Source of the DNA: Gnomoniopsis sp. IMI 355080
Lineage: Eukaryota; Ascomycota; Sordariomycetes; Diaporthales; Gnomoniaceae
DNA: 64,000 nucleotides
Direction: 5' to 3'
NCBI GenBank assembly: GCA_027946555.1
Contig: JAPEVC010000054.1
Location: forward strand, 62,001-126,000
The stretch's first letter is position 1; every line of letters starts with the position of its first letter. The notes beneath the pieces were generated by a model. The model was not told the origin of the DNA and did not search any database. It saw only the letters and a program-made list of their open reading frames with translations. Made by a program: the position numbers and the translations under genes. This document shows positions 36,724 through 47,802 of the stretch, in pieces.

Positions 36724-38517
36724 GGCCGACTTTTTTCTGTTTACTTTTTGTATTGTTCTAGGGAATATTGTCGTTGTACAATGATAGGAATCGAGACTTT
36801 TGCGCAATGCAAAAGGACGGGAACTTGGCACGCAATTGTCAGTTTGGAAGGATCGTAAAACAAAGGCACAATGAGTCAATCCCGCAAAAGCCTCTGACAA
36901 CTTTCATGGAGGGGCAGATGCTCAGAGATGCTCAGCAAAGCTGTTAAAGGACCAATTGACATACCTGGGGGGGAAATTCGGACTCAGAGACAGGTTAAGG
37001 AAGAATTTAGCGGGAGAAATTTGCTCAACTCACCAAGCGACAGCTTATGCGCCAAGTTGTTGTTACTTCCATGATTCTATCGTGAGCTCGAGCCGGAAGA
37101 ATTCAGTCCTGTACCGGAGAGGCTCCTAAGCTAGACAGGGTTCCGGGAACGAAGCCACTAATGGAGGGGCACAGCGTCACTGTTTGCAGGGATTGTGCGG
37201 CATTAGTCAGTGCGTCCGATCTAATTCAACGTCCTCACCCGATCTGTGACTTACATAGTATACCGATACTTGAATATCAATTACCATAGTATAGATCATA
37301 GCCCTAATTTCCCTGCCTTACATGGATACCAATAGACGACTTAAAAAATTGATCACCCAGAGCTTCACACTCTCATGTTCGACCAATAGACTTTTCTTCA
37401 TAGTCTTTTGAACACAATCGCACTATAAATACCCAACATCGTCTTGCAGCCAATCCTGATCCCGATGGTGATCTTGCTATTTCACTCGGTTTGCTAGGAC
37501 TTCAGTCCCTGTCCGGTGGCACTCTCCTTTTCCACTACATTGAATGCGTCGTGTTTATGGAGACATCAAAGACCGGAGCGAATGAACATGTAATAGTCTC
37601 AGTGACACTCGTGTTGGTTACGTGTAAGAGGCTATGGCAAATATATACTCCTTCTTTTCAACATACTGTCTCTCTTTGACCATGCAAGAAGTGAGTCTTC
37701 GTTTACCGCCTCCCACATTCGAAGATACACATTTTGGCATTCAAAGCGTTGTCTTATGTGCAGTAGAATTTTTTTCGTGCTCCACGCGAAGTTCGGTATC
37801 ATATGACCCTGTTCTGTTGGCTTCCTACAAATCCTAGTCAAATTCTAGTCCTCCAACCCCAAAGGGTATTGTCCGTCTCACCTTCCTAATTATCACGTAA
37901 ATATCGGATTCCATTTTGGGGACTTTGAAGTGATCGCAGTCCATCCCTCAAATAATATTAGTCGGTTTCGACTGACCACAGGCGGTTGTAGTCGATCACT
38001 GCCAACGACTCACACGATATTGATACTTTACTGCCTCTCCCAGCAATAGAGGGCCTTCCTTAACATTACGCCCTAATTTCTTCTCATGGGTACTTCGTTT
38101 GCCTCACGAAGCGAATCGAGATACTTCACTTGCATGAAGACGCCGTCACAGCATCTCCCAGAAGTCTGCTTTCCACTCCAACACGCTCTCGCTGATGCCC
38201 CCATAGTCTGCCCAAAAGGGTTACTGTCACCTTTGCACTGCTTTTCAATTCGTTCTTGCCGGCCTGCTGCACGGCCTATTCATCTCTCTTGATGGCTTTG
38301 ACGCTATAGGAAATTAGTTTTGAAAGCTATCTCTTCGTCGAGCTCTAGGAAGTTGTTCCACGACTCTCAACTCCCCGTCTTCGGCCTCCTCGTTCCTTGC
38401 GCCTTCCCGATCTCATCTGGTTACCAACCTCTACTTTCGAACTATTTTCTCACTTTGCTAACAAGTGATTGACAAACTTCGGTCTCTCAGTCTGCACAAC
38501 TGTGACCCAACCCCACC
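36724..38517. promoter_or_regulatory. Divergent promoter region between HIS1 and the C48-like gene
   Basis: About 1.8 kb between two divergent starts. Besides the TGAGTCA site I see only AT-richer DNA (37200-38050) and short frames. One ATG frame, 38086-38292, could be a uORF of the right-hand gene if its leader is that long. Confidence 0.45.
36872..36878. promoter_or_regulatory. Gcn4/Cpc1 site (TGAGTCA) in the HIS1 promoter
   Basis: A perfect palindromic TGA(C/G)TCA sits 149 bp upstream of the HIS1 start codon. Gcn4/Cpc1/CpcA binds this sequence to induce amino-acid synthesis genes on starvation. The motif is short and can occur by chance, but its position upstream of HIS1 is what cross-pathway control predicts. 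Confidence 0.7.
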
Positions 38518-40848
38518 ATGGATGCCTCAGAAAATTCCTATTCTCGCCAGCGTTCTTTGCGACAAGGCTCAAAATTGTGTCAAAACAGCTCGAATGGCTT
38601 GACACCCGCACAGAACAGCAGCAAAAATGTCCAATCCACGGACCAAACTCACCAGGAATGGAACACAGAAGTTGAAAGATTCCGAATTGCTCTCCAAGAT
38701 GCGGAGGCATCGGATGAGACAATTCAGACGGCATGGGCGCGACTCAGACAGTCCTATCGAGATACGTTCAATGCCGTCGCTCACCCTAATAGAAGAAACG
38801 AGGATTTGGAGCCGTTTCCTTTCTGGGCTGCTGAGAACATCGAGGAGGACATCCTGGAAAGGGTCATGCGCATTGAGTTCTCCAGCAGCCTTGCAACATG
38901 TCTTTTCTCGCGACTGCAAAGCATAGCATCTCTGTCAGGCCTGTCCATCTTTACTCTGATACTCTACTTCGGGAATAGCTTCTTCACGAAAGGTCGACTG
39001 CTTGCATTCCGCAAACGCGTTTACATTTTCGAGCGAAGCACAAGCGACACATGGCCCTTCACTGAGGGGTACAAGGGCATGTTACGCGAAGCGACACTCA
39101 CGACCAAAGCACCCCTGGACACAACAGATATCCCGTCGCAGAATATGCGTCCTTTGTTTTCTGAAAAATTACTGAACATATTAGCACCGGCGAATCCTGA
39201 ATTTCAAAGGGGTGAAGACAAAAACGAGACCAATATTGCGGAGTCGAGCAAGACGGCCCTATCGGGCATCCCTTTGTCCAAGAAGGTCCTTTCAAAGCCT
39301 TCGCAAAGCTTTATAGCTGATACTGTGGAAGATTCTTCAGTCAGAAATGATCAGGGCTCTCAACAGACAGTGATACAAGACAGCAACTACTATGCGCCAA
39401 AGCGTGTGGCCGGTCAGAATGCAGCCCAATCACAAAAAGATGACTCGCCACTCCCAATACACCATACAGGCCCAGACCAACAGGAAAGGTCCACTAGGGA
39501 TTGTAATTCTGTCCTTCCGTCCATTGAGTCCGACTATCTTGTCTCAGGGGCCCCTACAAGTACACCAGGCAGCAGCAAAGTCAGCTCTGCTCCTGGATTC
39601 TCCAGGCTGGTCACACCAGTCAGCCAGGTTACTGCGCATACACTTGATGGGAAGCGGAAGTCTTCTTCGAGAAAGCGTCACATCAAGGAAGAACCCAATT
39701 GTGCGTCGGAGATTAACCCTTCAAAGCGCGTCGATACTGCCACCTCCAAGGTTGACCTCCTGCAAACGATGGACTGGGACGATGAGACCATAATACTTGT
39801 TATGAAACAAATCGCAGCAATAATTCCGAACGACTTTCTTCTTGTGAATTGCTTGGGAACCGAACCCGAGCAAGTCTTCCCCCAGATGGGCGGAAAGCAC
39901 CAGACTCTGCTTATACCGTTCAAATTGAAGACTGGTCAACGACTGCTTGCTGTCGTAAATCTCATCCCCGTCAATGGTGTTGAGCAACCCATAAAGAAGA
40001 GTTGCATACAATATCTCAACCCCGCTTGCAGGAAGGAAGATGCGAAGGAGGCACTCCCCAGGATTTCGGCTGACTTTCTCCCATTACTTCGAGGAATACT
40101 GCGAGGCCACAGTCCCAAGTCTAGCAAGTACGTTCTTCAGCAGGTTTATTCCTGCATCAATCAAATCGGAAATGAAGATGGAGGCCTGGCACTCTGTCTT
40201 GCGGCCATGAGCGTTGTTGGCGGACTCCTCCAACCGCCACTCACTGCGCAGAAAGATTGGATGTTCTGGCGTCACATCATCCTCAGCAGCTTCTTACCAG
40301 AGAACAAGTCTTTGCAGCTTCGCACAAAGGTTTACCTCGAAGAGAGAGTTGAGAGACAGGTTCGCCAAATCCAGTCAATGAGGGTCACTTCCCACGACCG
40401 CGAAAGACCCGATGACGAGGTGCAATTCTCACGACAGGCCGTTGTGAGCCCTCAGGAACGTCTTCAGCAGCGAAACATCCACGCCCAGAGTCTTCTGCAG
40501 ACCGCGCAAGAAGCCGGTCATCTTTTCTATAATTTGACAGATCACATTTACCAGGCCAGGATCTCTATCAAGCACAGTCTTGATATGGCAAAATTGCAGA
40601 GAGAGGAGCAGCGCGGCAAAACCACCCTGGGAGCCGAGCCCTTATCGAGAAGTGTGTCAGATGAATTTCAGAACAACGAGAGTCAGGGAGATCAGAGCGC
40701 TGAGCTGGAGAAGATCGAGGCTTCCATCCGGGTTCTGCAAGCAAGGTTGAAGCAGGCGTATGAGGTGCATCAGGGCGTCAAGATGGGTAGGGATCTAATA
40801 TCGCATTATCGCCGGGACATTGTTGATGCTGTTGAACATGGGTCGTGA
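38518..40848 (+). CDS. Large protein with a degenerate C48 (Ulp1/SENP-like) protease fold
   Basis: A single exon of 776 codons starting in CCACC-ATG-GAT, a good context. The N-terminal third has a short helical region (about 50-110) and a hydrophobic stretch SLSGLSIFTLILYFGNSFF (about 141-159). The middle is disordered and Ser/Gln-rich. Residues about 420-580 follow the order of a Ulp1-type cysteine protease: an opening helix (DDETIILVMKQIAAIIPNDF), a LLIPFKL strand, then the histidine position read as TGQRLLAVV (Gln474-Arg475 in place of His-Trp), the aspartate position as QYLNP (Asn501), and the cysteine position as QIGNEDGGLALC (Gly555 in place of Cys, with the oxyanion Gln549 kept). All three catalytic residues would be replaced, so a pseudo-protease that may bind SUMO or ubiquitin-like proteins is inferred. 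The C-terminus is coiled coil. The assignment rests on pattern alone. Confidence 0.65.
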   Translation: MDASENSYSRQRSLRQGSKLCQNSSNGLTPAQNSSKNVQSTDQTHQEWNTEVERFRIALQDAEASDETIQTAWARLRQSYRDTFNAVAHPNRRNEDLEPFPFWAAENIEEDILERVMRIEFSSSLATCLFSRLQSIASLSGLSIFTLILYFGNSFFTKGRLLAFRKRVYIFERSTSDTWPFTEGYKGMLREATLTTKAPLDTTDIPSQNMRPLFSEKLLNILAPANPEFQRGEDKNETNIAESSKTALSGIPLSKKVLSKPSQSFIADTVEDSSVRNDQGSQQTVIQDSNYYAPKRVAGQNAAQSQKDDSPLPIHHTGPDQQERSTRDCNSVLPSIESDYLVSGAPTSTPGSSKVSSAPGFSRLVTPVSQVTAHTLDGKRKSSSRKRHIKEEPNCASEINPSKRVDTATSKVDLLQTMDWDDETIILVMKQIAAIIPNDFLLVNCLGTEPEQVFPQMGGKHQTLLIPFKLKTGQRLLAVVNLIPVNGVEQPIKKSCIQYLNPACRKEDAKEALPRISADFLPLLRGILRGHSPKSSKYVLQQVYSCINQIGNEDGGLALCLAAMSVVGGLLQPPLTAQKDWMFWRHIILSSFLPENKSLQLRTKVYLEERVERQVRQIQSMRVTSHDRERPDDEVQFSRQAVVSPQERLQQRNIHAQSLLQTAQEAGHLFYNLTDHIYQARISIKHSLDMAKLQREEQRGKTTLGAEPLSRSVSDEFQNNESQGDQSAELEKIEASIRVLQARLKQAYEVHQGVKMGRDLISHYRRDIVDAVEHGS

Positions 40849-41943
40849 AAGGATCGAGAAACTGGCGAAGGTTTCGAGAACAGGGGATACAAACAGAGAG
40901 AGAGAGAGAAAGAGAGAGGTGGAAGTCTGTCACGTCTCAAGTGGCGTCTTGGTGAAATTACCCAATACCATTCAATAGCACTTCGATAGAGCACTTCGGC
41001 AGGAATTGATCAAGCCTTGCGTTCTGACATGAACGGGATCCATCGGTGTGCATGTAAGTTGAACTCGACAGTTCGCGTGGGCTCATAAATTGACTTTCGG
41101 GGGAAAGGACCCCAATCCGCAGTGGTTCCTCGTATTCGAATAGCAATGGATTGCGTCGCTTGGAGTGGTATTCGCCGGATAATGAATGACATTCGACGCA
41201 GGAAATCGCTTGGCTCTCCTGGACTCTTCGAGTCTTGTAGGGTGGAACGGCTAAGAAACTCTAATCACCAATAGTAGTCCAAGTAATTTCTAAGGGTAAG
41301 AAGGCATCGCCATTGATTCTATATACCTAATTCCTTGCCAGACGAACTCCATCATACGACGAATGACTTGCGAGAATGTCCCAGCGATATGTCTGCGAAC
41401 CTAAGTAAACATATAGACGCTAAATGGTGTCTTATTCGCGCGACATATCGCACTCCTAGGATCATTGTCCCATAATTAATCTGTCAGATCTGCAGCCTTA
41501 CCGGCCCGGACACCAAACGGCTGCAGGCTACTACGCGGGCTACGGTAGGGCCCCGACTCTTGGGTCTGGGGAACTGCAGGGGGGCCGCGCGTGCTATTTT
41601 TACAGCATGGGCGACCCTTGCGTGGACCCTTAATTGGTTACGTCTCATTCCAGTCCTCCTCACATCAACATCATCTCAACCTTGAGCTTACGGTCACACT
41701 GGTGAAACAGTAATTCCCTCTCTCCCTCGGTTCGCTCCCTTTCCAATGCTGTGATCCTGTCGTGCCGCCTGTCAATGCTATAGAAACTCATGTAAGTTGC
41801 TTTTGGTTTTGGGGACCAGGCGGGAACACATCTCGTCCGCGCCTTCCAAATGATCTCTCCCTGAACTACTGAGCCGCTCTCCTGCGTCGCCATTGTCTCC
41901 CCTCCCCCTCCCCCAAGACATACTCGTCACATAAAGCTTCCCG
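40849..41943. other. Intergenic region
   Basis: Contains a (GA)n tract at 40894-40919 just after the C48-like gene. Otherwise it is 3' flank and promoter of the sugar transporter. The last 300 bases are rich in C and T, typical of a fungal leader. No gene recognised. Confidence 0.5.
40894..40919. repeat. (GA)n simple repeat
   Basis: Dinucleotide tract with one interruption, 45 bp after the stop of the C48-like gene. Confidence 0.85.
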
Positions 41944-44048
41944 ATGGTCGACGCGGGGACTTCAAACCCTACAAACCCCCGCGCCCCTCGTCCATCATCT
42001 CCTACAGCATCAGTTGACGTCGAATCTCTTACAGTCAAATTCAAGACCTCCCCGCGGCCACCCAAGACAACCTTCGGTCCACTCGACGAGCTCTCCACCC
42101 AACATTCAGGATACCGAAAGCTCTCTTACGGGCAGAGCAACTTCTACAAGCGATACAGTGAGCACTGGGAACGTAGCTACGAGAGCGGGAGCAGCTGGGA
42201 GGAGGAGGCGGGCGACTCAGCCACTTGTTATACAGAAGAGGGGGACGACGAGTGCGAAGAGGGCGGTGGCCTCCTAGGCGACACGCGCAACATGGCTTCA
42301 TCGTGGTCGGGTCAGCCGGCTATCAAAGGGCGGACGGAATGGGTGCGGATGATGCTGTTGTGTGCAGTGCATCTTGGGATCACCTTTACTTGGGTAAGGA
42401 TAAGTTTCTGAATGTTCGTGACAATATCGCTAATGAATTTAAACTGTCAGGGGGTCGAGATGACATACTGCACGCCGTACCTTCTAGCTCTGGGTTTGAC
42501 AAAGAGTCAGACATCCTTGGTGTGGATCGCCGGCCCTTTGTCAGGGCTCATCGTTCAACCTATAGTTGGCGTCATGGCGGATTCCACGAGGTCAAAATGG
42601 GGACGAAGAAGACCATACATTGTAGTCGGATCAGCCATCGTTGCAGGCGGCCTGATGACCCTCGGCTGGACCAAAGAAATCGCGTCACTGTTCATGTCCA
42701 CAGACACTGACTTCGCCAAGCTCTTCATCATCTTCCTCGCAGTTTCCGCGCTTTATGTGACCGATTTCGCTATCAATGCCGTCATGTCATGCTCCCGCAG
42801 CCTCCTCGTTGACACCCTCCCTATCGCCAAACAGCAGAGTGGCGCCGCATGGGCTGGAAGAATGGGCTCACTGGGCCATATTGTTGGGTATGGCATGGGC
42901 GCTGTTGATCTTCCAGGGACCTTTGGCACCTGGCTTGGTGACACACAATTCAAGCAGCTGACCCTCATTGCTGCGCTTGGCATTCTACTTACCTCGGGCT
43001 TGACATGCTGGGCGGTCACAGAGCGCGTGCTTATCAGCATCAAGCATGACCCGCGCGAGGGTGAAGGTAGCCGATGGAAGGTCCTGGCGCAGATCTGGTC
43101 CACCTTCCTTGATCTACCACCGCGTATTCAGGGAATCTGTTGGGCAGTTTTCTGGGGATGGATAGGATGGTTTCCATTCAATGTATATGGGAGTACATGG
43201 GTGGGCGAGACATATTTCCGCTATGATGTGCCAGATGAGGTCCGGAACTCTGGAGATGCGTTGGGTGATATGGGTCGAATCGGCAGCTATACTCTGACCA
43301 TCTACTCTTTCATGACGTTTACGGGTGCGTGGCTGCTCCCACTCTTTGTGCGCTCGCCTGAGGACGAAGGCTTCACGGCGCGGCCCCCGAAGAGCGTAGC
43401 GCCGTTGTTGGAAGCCTTGGCCAAGGTGAAGCCGGACCTGCTCACGGTATGGGTGGCTGGCCACATCCTCTTTGCGAGCGCAATGGTCTTTGCGCCGTTT
43501 GCTACGAGTTTCCGTTTCGCAACTGCGTTGGTCGTTTTCTGTGGTATACGTGAGTGCGATGTCTCTCTCTGTTTCTACCTTATTGATATCACGGCAGGCT
43601 GACCGATTTCACAGCATGGTCGATTGTCTCATGGGCACCCGTGGCGATGATGGGAATGGAAGTCAACAAAATCTCGGGCGACTCCGCGCCTTACCGGCGA
43701 CTGTCTGCTGATCCTGCCGCCATTGAGCTCACGCGCACCGACTCCCTCCATCTCGAACACGGTGCCGACGAATCTTCCAACAACAGCGGAACGACAGGCG
43801 AGCTATCCGGTATTTATTTTGGCATACTCAACATCTACCAAACCATCCCACAGTTCATTGGGACTTTTATTAGCACCGTCGTCTTTGCTGTACTCGAGCC
43901 TGGCAAAAGTCCCGAGCTGGCGACTGATGCGCACCCAAGTGAGCACCACGCCACTGATGGGCCGAATGCGATTGCAGTATGCTTGTTTATTGGGGCTTGG
44001 GCTGCGGTGATAGCGGCTATTGCGACGAAGAAGTTGAAAAACATCTAG
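41944..44048 (+). CDS. GPH-family sucrose/alpha-glucoside proton symporter (Sut1-like)
   Basis: Three exons, 41944-42393, 42451-43549 and 43615-44048, encode 660 aa. A hydrophilic N-terminus of about 130 residues with an acidic run (EEGDDECEEGGG) precedes the first membrane span (MMLLCAVHLGITFTW, interrupted by intron 1). Span 2-3 contains the MADSTRSKWGRRRPYI loop (about 192-207). This matches the RxGRR(R/K) signature of plant SUT sucrose carriers and of fungal Sut1. Twelve spans are expected. The long loop between spans 6 and 7 is partly polar, and a polar insert (SADPAAIELTRTDSLHLEHG) lies between late spans. S. pombe Sut1 moves maltose and sucrose with protons, so an alpha-glucoside is the likely substrate, but specificity is not readable here. 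It is convergent with SRC1. Confidence 0.9.
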
Positions 44049-44826
44049 AGAGCGGTCAGATTCCTATGTATCTGGAACCTTGTGTGGGTGAGCATAGAAG
44101 GAGTTTACACTTCTGCGTTGGTTGTCAGATACCCAGCATTGTCACACACATACACACACAAAAAAAAGCCAGATGAGGTAAGAGTCGAAAAGCGTTAGGC
44201 AGGTCCATGTTAGCACTCGGATTTTGGAGTTTATTGCCAGGTCTTTGGGAGGTTGATTGCTTTCATTTACTTCTACGAACGGGCATTATGTTATAGGTAG
44301 GCAATCTGAGGGTATAATCCGGGGCCTCCATTTGTAACGCGTTAGTTTACGTACTCAGACGGAATCGACTAAGCTTTTGCCAAAGTGTTTAAATGGAGCT
44401 TTCAATGCAGTGGCATGTTGACATGTCAGTGGACACGACGAACGAGATCCTTGGTATGATGGTCAGTGTCATTCTGTCCTATGGACCTATCGACCTATGG
44501 AATAAAGACAGTACTGGAAAATTATGCCACAAGCATGCCGGCCACTCTCGCATACAGCGGACCGCAATCGAAGTCAACACTTGCCTGGTGCCCTGAGCCA
44601 AACTCCATCCCAAAAGAGCCGCACAAAACGAGGGTATCTATCTGTCTCAGCACACACACACACACACAAACGCAGAATGTAAAAGTGTCGAAAAGCAGCA
44701 TATATTATGCTCCATGGGAGAGTGCGGAGTCGTAAAATGTGCACTCATAAGAGCCACCAAAGTCGCGTCCTCATCACAAAGAGAAATTATCCAAACCTGC
44801 CACCAACGCCTAGTTCCCTTTGGCAC
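44049..44826. other. Convergent 3' spacer between transporter and SRC1
   Basis: Holds (CA)n tracts at about 44144-44160 and 44651-44668 and no recognisable gene. Frames at 44393-44596 and 44466-44735 are without domains. Confidence 0.5.
44651..44668. repeat. (CA)n simple repeat
   Basis: Nine CA units in the spacer between the transporter and SRC1. Confidence 0.9.
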
Positions 44827-47073
44827 TCAATAAATGGGCCGCGAGCCCGGCTCCTCCCACTTGTTGTGGACTGGCGCAGTGCTATCATCGTTCACATTTG
44901 CGCCATAGGACACCCGGCCCCTGCGGCGTGCGCTGCCTTCGATGGCTCCGCTGGGACCAATCCATTCCCATGCACGACCGACTTCACCATTCTTGCCCTC
45001 CCGCTGACCGGTCCGCACATTGGTATTCTGCTCGACGACCGCCCTGACACGCTGCCATATCTGCTCGCGCTTGGAGAGACTGTGGATGTGCCGTAGTATA
45101 TCATCCCTCAAGTTCGGTAAGAACAAGAAAGTGTCATCTTCGCCGCTAGCTTCGTATGCTTCCTCCTTTTGTATGGCCAGACGGGCCAATACTTGGTCGA
45201 CAAGGCCTGGGATCTGGGCGGAAATGGCGCGGTTCGAGCGGTAACGGGCGCGGCCGTACAAAGCGGTCAGCAGCGACATCACTACTGAAACAACGCTGAG
45301 TCTATGTCGTTCCAGTCCGAGGCGGACGGAGCGGCGGACGCCACACGTGAGCGAAAGGCGAGCGAGAGAGGTTGACGATATGCGGGTTGGAACGCCTCGG
45401 GAACTTCGATCGTCTCTGGATCGATCACACGTCTGGTTAGTCGAGCTGAGGCGTTAACACCATGATCACTATGAAATGTTTCTCGGACTTCCGCAAACAA
45501 GGTCAAGGAGAGGGGACAATGCGAAGCAGCGCTGGAATGAGAGTGGTGCAACTTACGGCTTGTATTCCTCCAGTTCGTTTCTTTCCACCTCGATTTCCTC
45601 TCTCGTCTCAATTTCTCCGAGAGCGGCAGACCACAGATCATCGAACTCTTTCTTGCTCAGCTTCTTGCTCCTTTGTTCGCTAACGGTCTCCTTCAATTCC
45701 TCGACGGCAATGGCAGGACTCTCGGATGTCTGACCATGCTCATCTACCAGTTCCCCACATTCGAACTTGGCCCTGCGCTCGCGAAGCTCCTCCACGGCCT
45801 TGTCAGCCACAGCTTTGACCCGGCGGACTTTTTCACCATCAGGCTCGCAGGTGGGCGGCAAAGGTACAAGACCGCCGGCTGACAGTGGGTGAGGTCTCAG
45901 AATGTAGTCGTCCTCGCAGCGCACAGAATTGTCGGCATAGCAGTAGGCGTGGGCCGGGCAGGGGTCACACTCGGGTTCCATCAACTTGATTGCCCACTCG
46001 GGGGTTTCGAAATCGAATTCTTGAAAGCTGATGTGTCGAGGAATGACCTGCTGTGCCGATCTTCCCACTCCACAATACCCCACTGCAACTTTCTCTTGTC
46101 GGTACCAAGCACCGTATGCGGTAAGAAGGGCGAGAAGAAGCACCGACAATGGCGTTCCCAGGCCTCCAGACCTTTTGTTCTGGCGGTGAGGCACTATCGC
46201 TGTCTGTGCTCTAATAGCATCTTCCTGGGCCAGAGCAAGCTGCTCCTCTGGCGTGAACTCCTCACCGGCTTCCACCTCAGGCTCGGGCGTTTCTGGAGCC
46301 CTGGGTCGCGACACTGCGCTCAACGGCATCTCGACAGATTTTGTATATCCAGAACGCTCCGTGCCAGCGAGCCGGGGTTCTTCGGTCCGCCTCCTAGCCA
46401 CCGAGCTGACCGGTCGCTGAGCGGGTGAGTCAAATTTTGAGATCTTTCCGCGGTTGGTTGGGGTCTCCTCGGGTAGAGGGGAGCTCCCACTTTGGAATGG
46501 GTTGTCGGTAGAGAAAACATTGTCTGTGTCATCCTCGGATGCCTGAGCCTGCTGCACCTCGGGTTGCGGGGTCATGTCATAGCGACGAGAGGACTTGCGT
46601 GGTGATCTTCGAGTCTCGTAGTGGCTGTCGGTGTCGGTATCAGAGTAGCCCAACTGGCGACTGGTGGATCGCTGCGAGTGTTTCCTCGGGCTCAGACTGA
46701 GCGGGTTGGAGACCTGCTCGGGCTCCTCTGATTCGGCCTTGAAACTGCTCGCGGCACTGCCGGCGTTCTTCTTGGGCCTGCCTCGGGATTTGGAGATGCT
46801 CGGTGGAGGCATATTGTTGTTGGCCACGGAGTATCCCACCGAGTTGTCGATGTTTGTAATGCCCATGCTCGACCGCTTTGCCTTGGCGCGGCGATCAAGA
46901 ATTTTTTTCGCTTGCGGTGTGATGTTCTCATTAAAGACCTCGACCAACTTCGCTTTCTTTGCGTTGCCGGGGTAGTCGACGCCGTGGGTGATGAGGATGG
47001 AGCGAAGGCGCGGGATAGTGACCGAGGCAGGGTCGAAGCCCGGTTGCAGATAGTCAACCTCGGAGTCAGACAT
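44827..47073 (-). CDS. SRC1: Src1/Heh1, LEM-like inner nuclear membrane protein
   Basis: Two exons, 47073-45557 and 45445-44827, encode 711 aa. Residues about 5-45 (YLQPGFDPASVTIPRLRSIL, then HGVDYPGNAKKAKLVEVFNE) form the HEH/LEM-like helix-extension-helix. A long basic, disordered nucleoplasmic region follows, with an AT-hook-like SRGRPKKN. Membrane span 1 is SVLLLALLTAYGAWY (about 303-322). The lumenal part is Cys-rich (ECDPCPAHAYCYADNSVRC). Membrane span 2 (about 554-569) lies in exon 2, before the winged-helix-like Man1-Src1 C-terminal domain (DDILRHIHSLSKREQIWQRV, ending VREWEWIG-like AWEWIG). Family proteins tether chromatin, aid mitosis and guard nuclear pore assembly. An in-frame ATG 18 codons upstream (47127) is possible, but MSDSEVDYLQPGFDP is the family start. 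The exon 2 frame differs from that of a longer shadow frame and was set by homology. Confidence 0.93.
45446..45556 (-). other. SRC1 intron placed just before the second membrane span
   Basis: The 111-bp intron runs from GTAAGT (45556 on minus) to CTCAG (45446). If it is kept, the frame stops at once (CCG-TAA), so the protein would end after the lumenal domain without span 2. In S. cerevisiae, SRC1 is known to be alternatively spliced to give one- and two-span forms. Confidence 0.85.
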
Positions 47074-47802
47074 TGTGACAGTGTTGGTGCTTTGTTCAAT
47101 CGCAGTCGCGCTCACGATGGGATGCAAAGATTCAAAGACTTTATTCGGTGATGGTGGAGGATGCGATAGATGGTTGTGATGGTGTTGCTGATTGTCCGAC
47201 GAAACCGATCAACGGGGAATGCGTAGCAGCGCAATGACGGCACGAGCGCATGAGCACAGCGGGCTGTGGAATGCGGTGGATCTGATTGGGAGCTTGTGTC
47301 CGCCTTCTTGAACTGTTCGCCGCCGTGCTGCCTTAAAGCGTCACGATAGTGCAAGGCCGCCGCGTATGCTTGCAGAGGTGTGTTGAAGGAAGAGAAGAAA
47401 GCCTGAGTCGCAAAAAAGCAGTGGAGACGGTAAATATTGCGTCTTTGTTGGTTGGCCTGGTTGGAAAACAGACTTGGAAGAAGTGGTGCTCATGGGAGGC
47501 CCTTGTGGCTATGAACCGTTGCCACAGGCAACCCAGCACATCCTGGGCTACTATGTACCTAGGCGGCCTAGGTACCTAGGTAGTCGGCTCCTTCCGGCCA
47601 CAGCATCGCCACAGCCACACGCCACACTCAATAGACTCCGCTTTTCGCCACACTGTTTGTTTCCTGGCTCTCGACGACGTTCCTTTTTCCTATGTGTTCA
47701 CACAGGTAGTTTGACCAAGATGCGACAACGATCATGCTACCTGCTAGCATCCTCAGCATCTATGAAGAAAATTAGACAGTCGTTCTATCTAGGTTGTCTC
47801 TT
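47074..47802. promoter_or_regulatory. SRC1 promoter and 3' flank of the membrane protein gene
   Basis: About 730 bp between two minus-strand genes. It has a prominent TACCTAGG repeat cluster at 47555-47583. No coding region recognised. Confidence 0.45.
47555..47583. repeat. Palindromic TACCTAGG cluster
   Basis: GTACCTAGGCGGCCTAGGTACCTAGG is a near-perfect inverted repeat about 28 bp long, made of copies of the window's recurring motif. It lies about 500 bp upstream of the SRC1 start and 140 bp beyond its probable leader. Confidence 0.75.
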
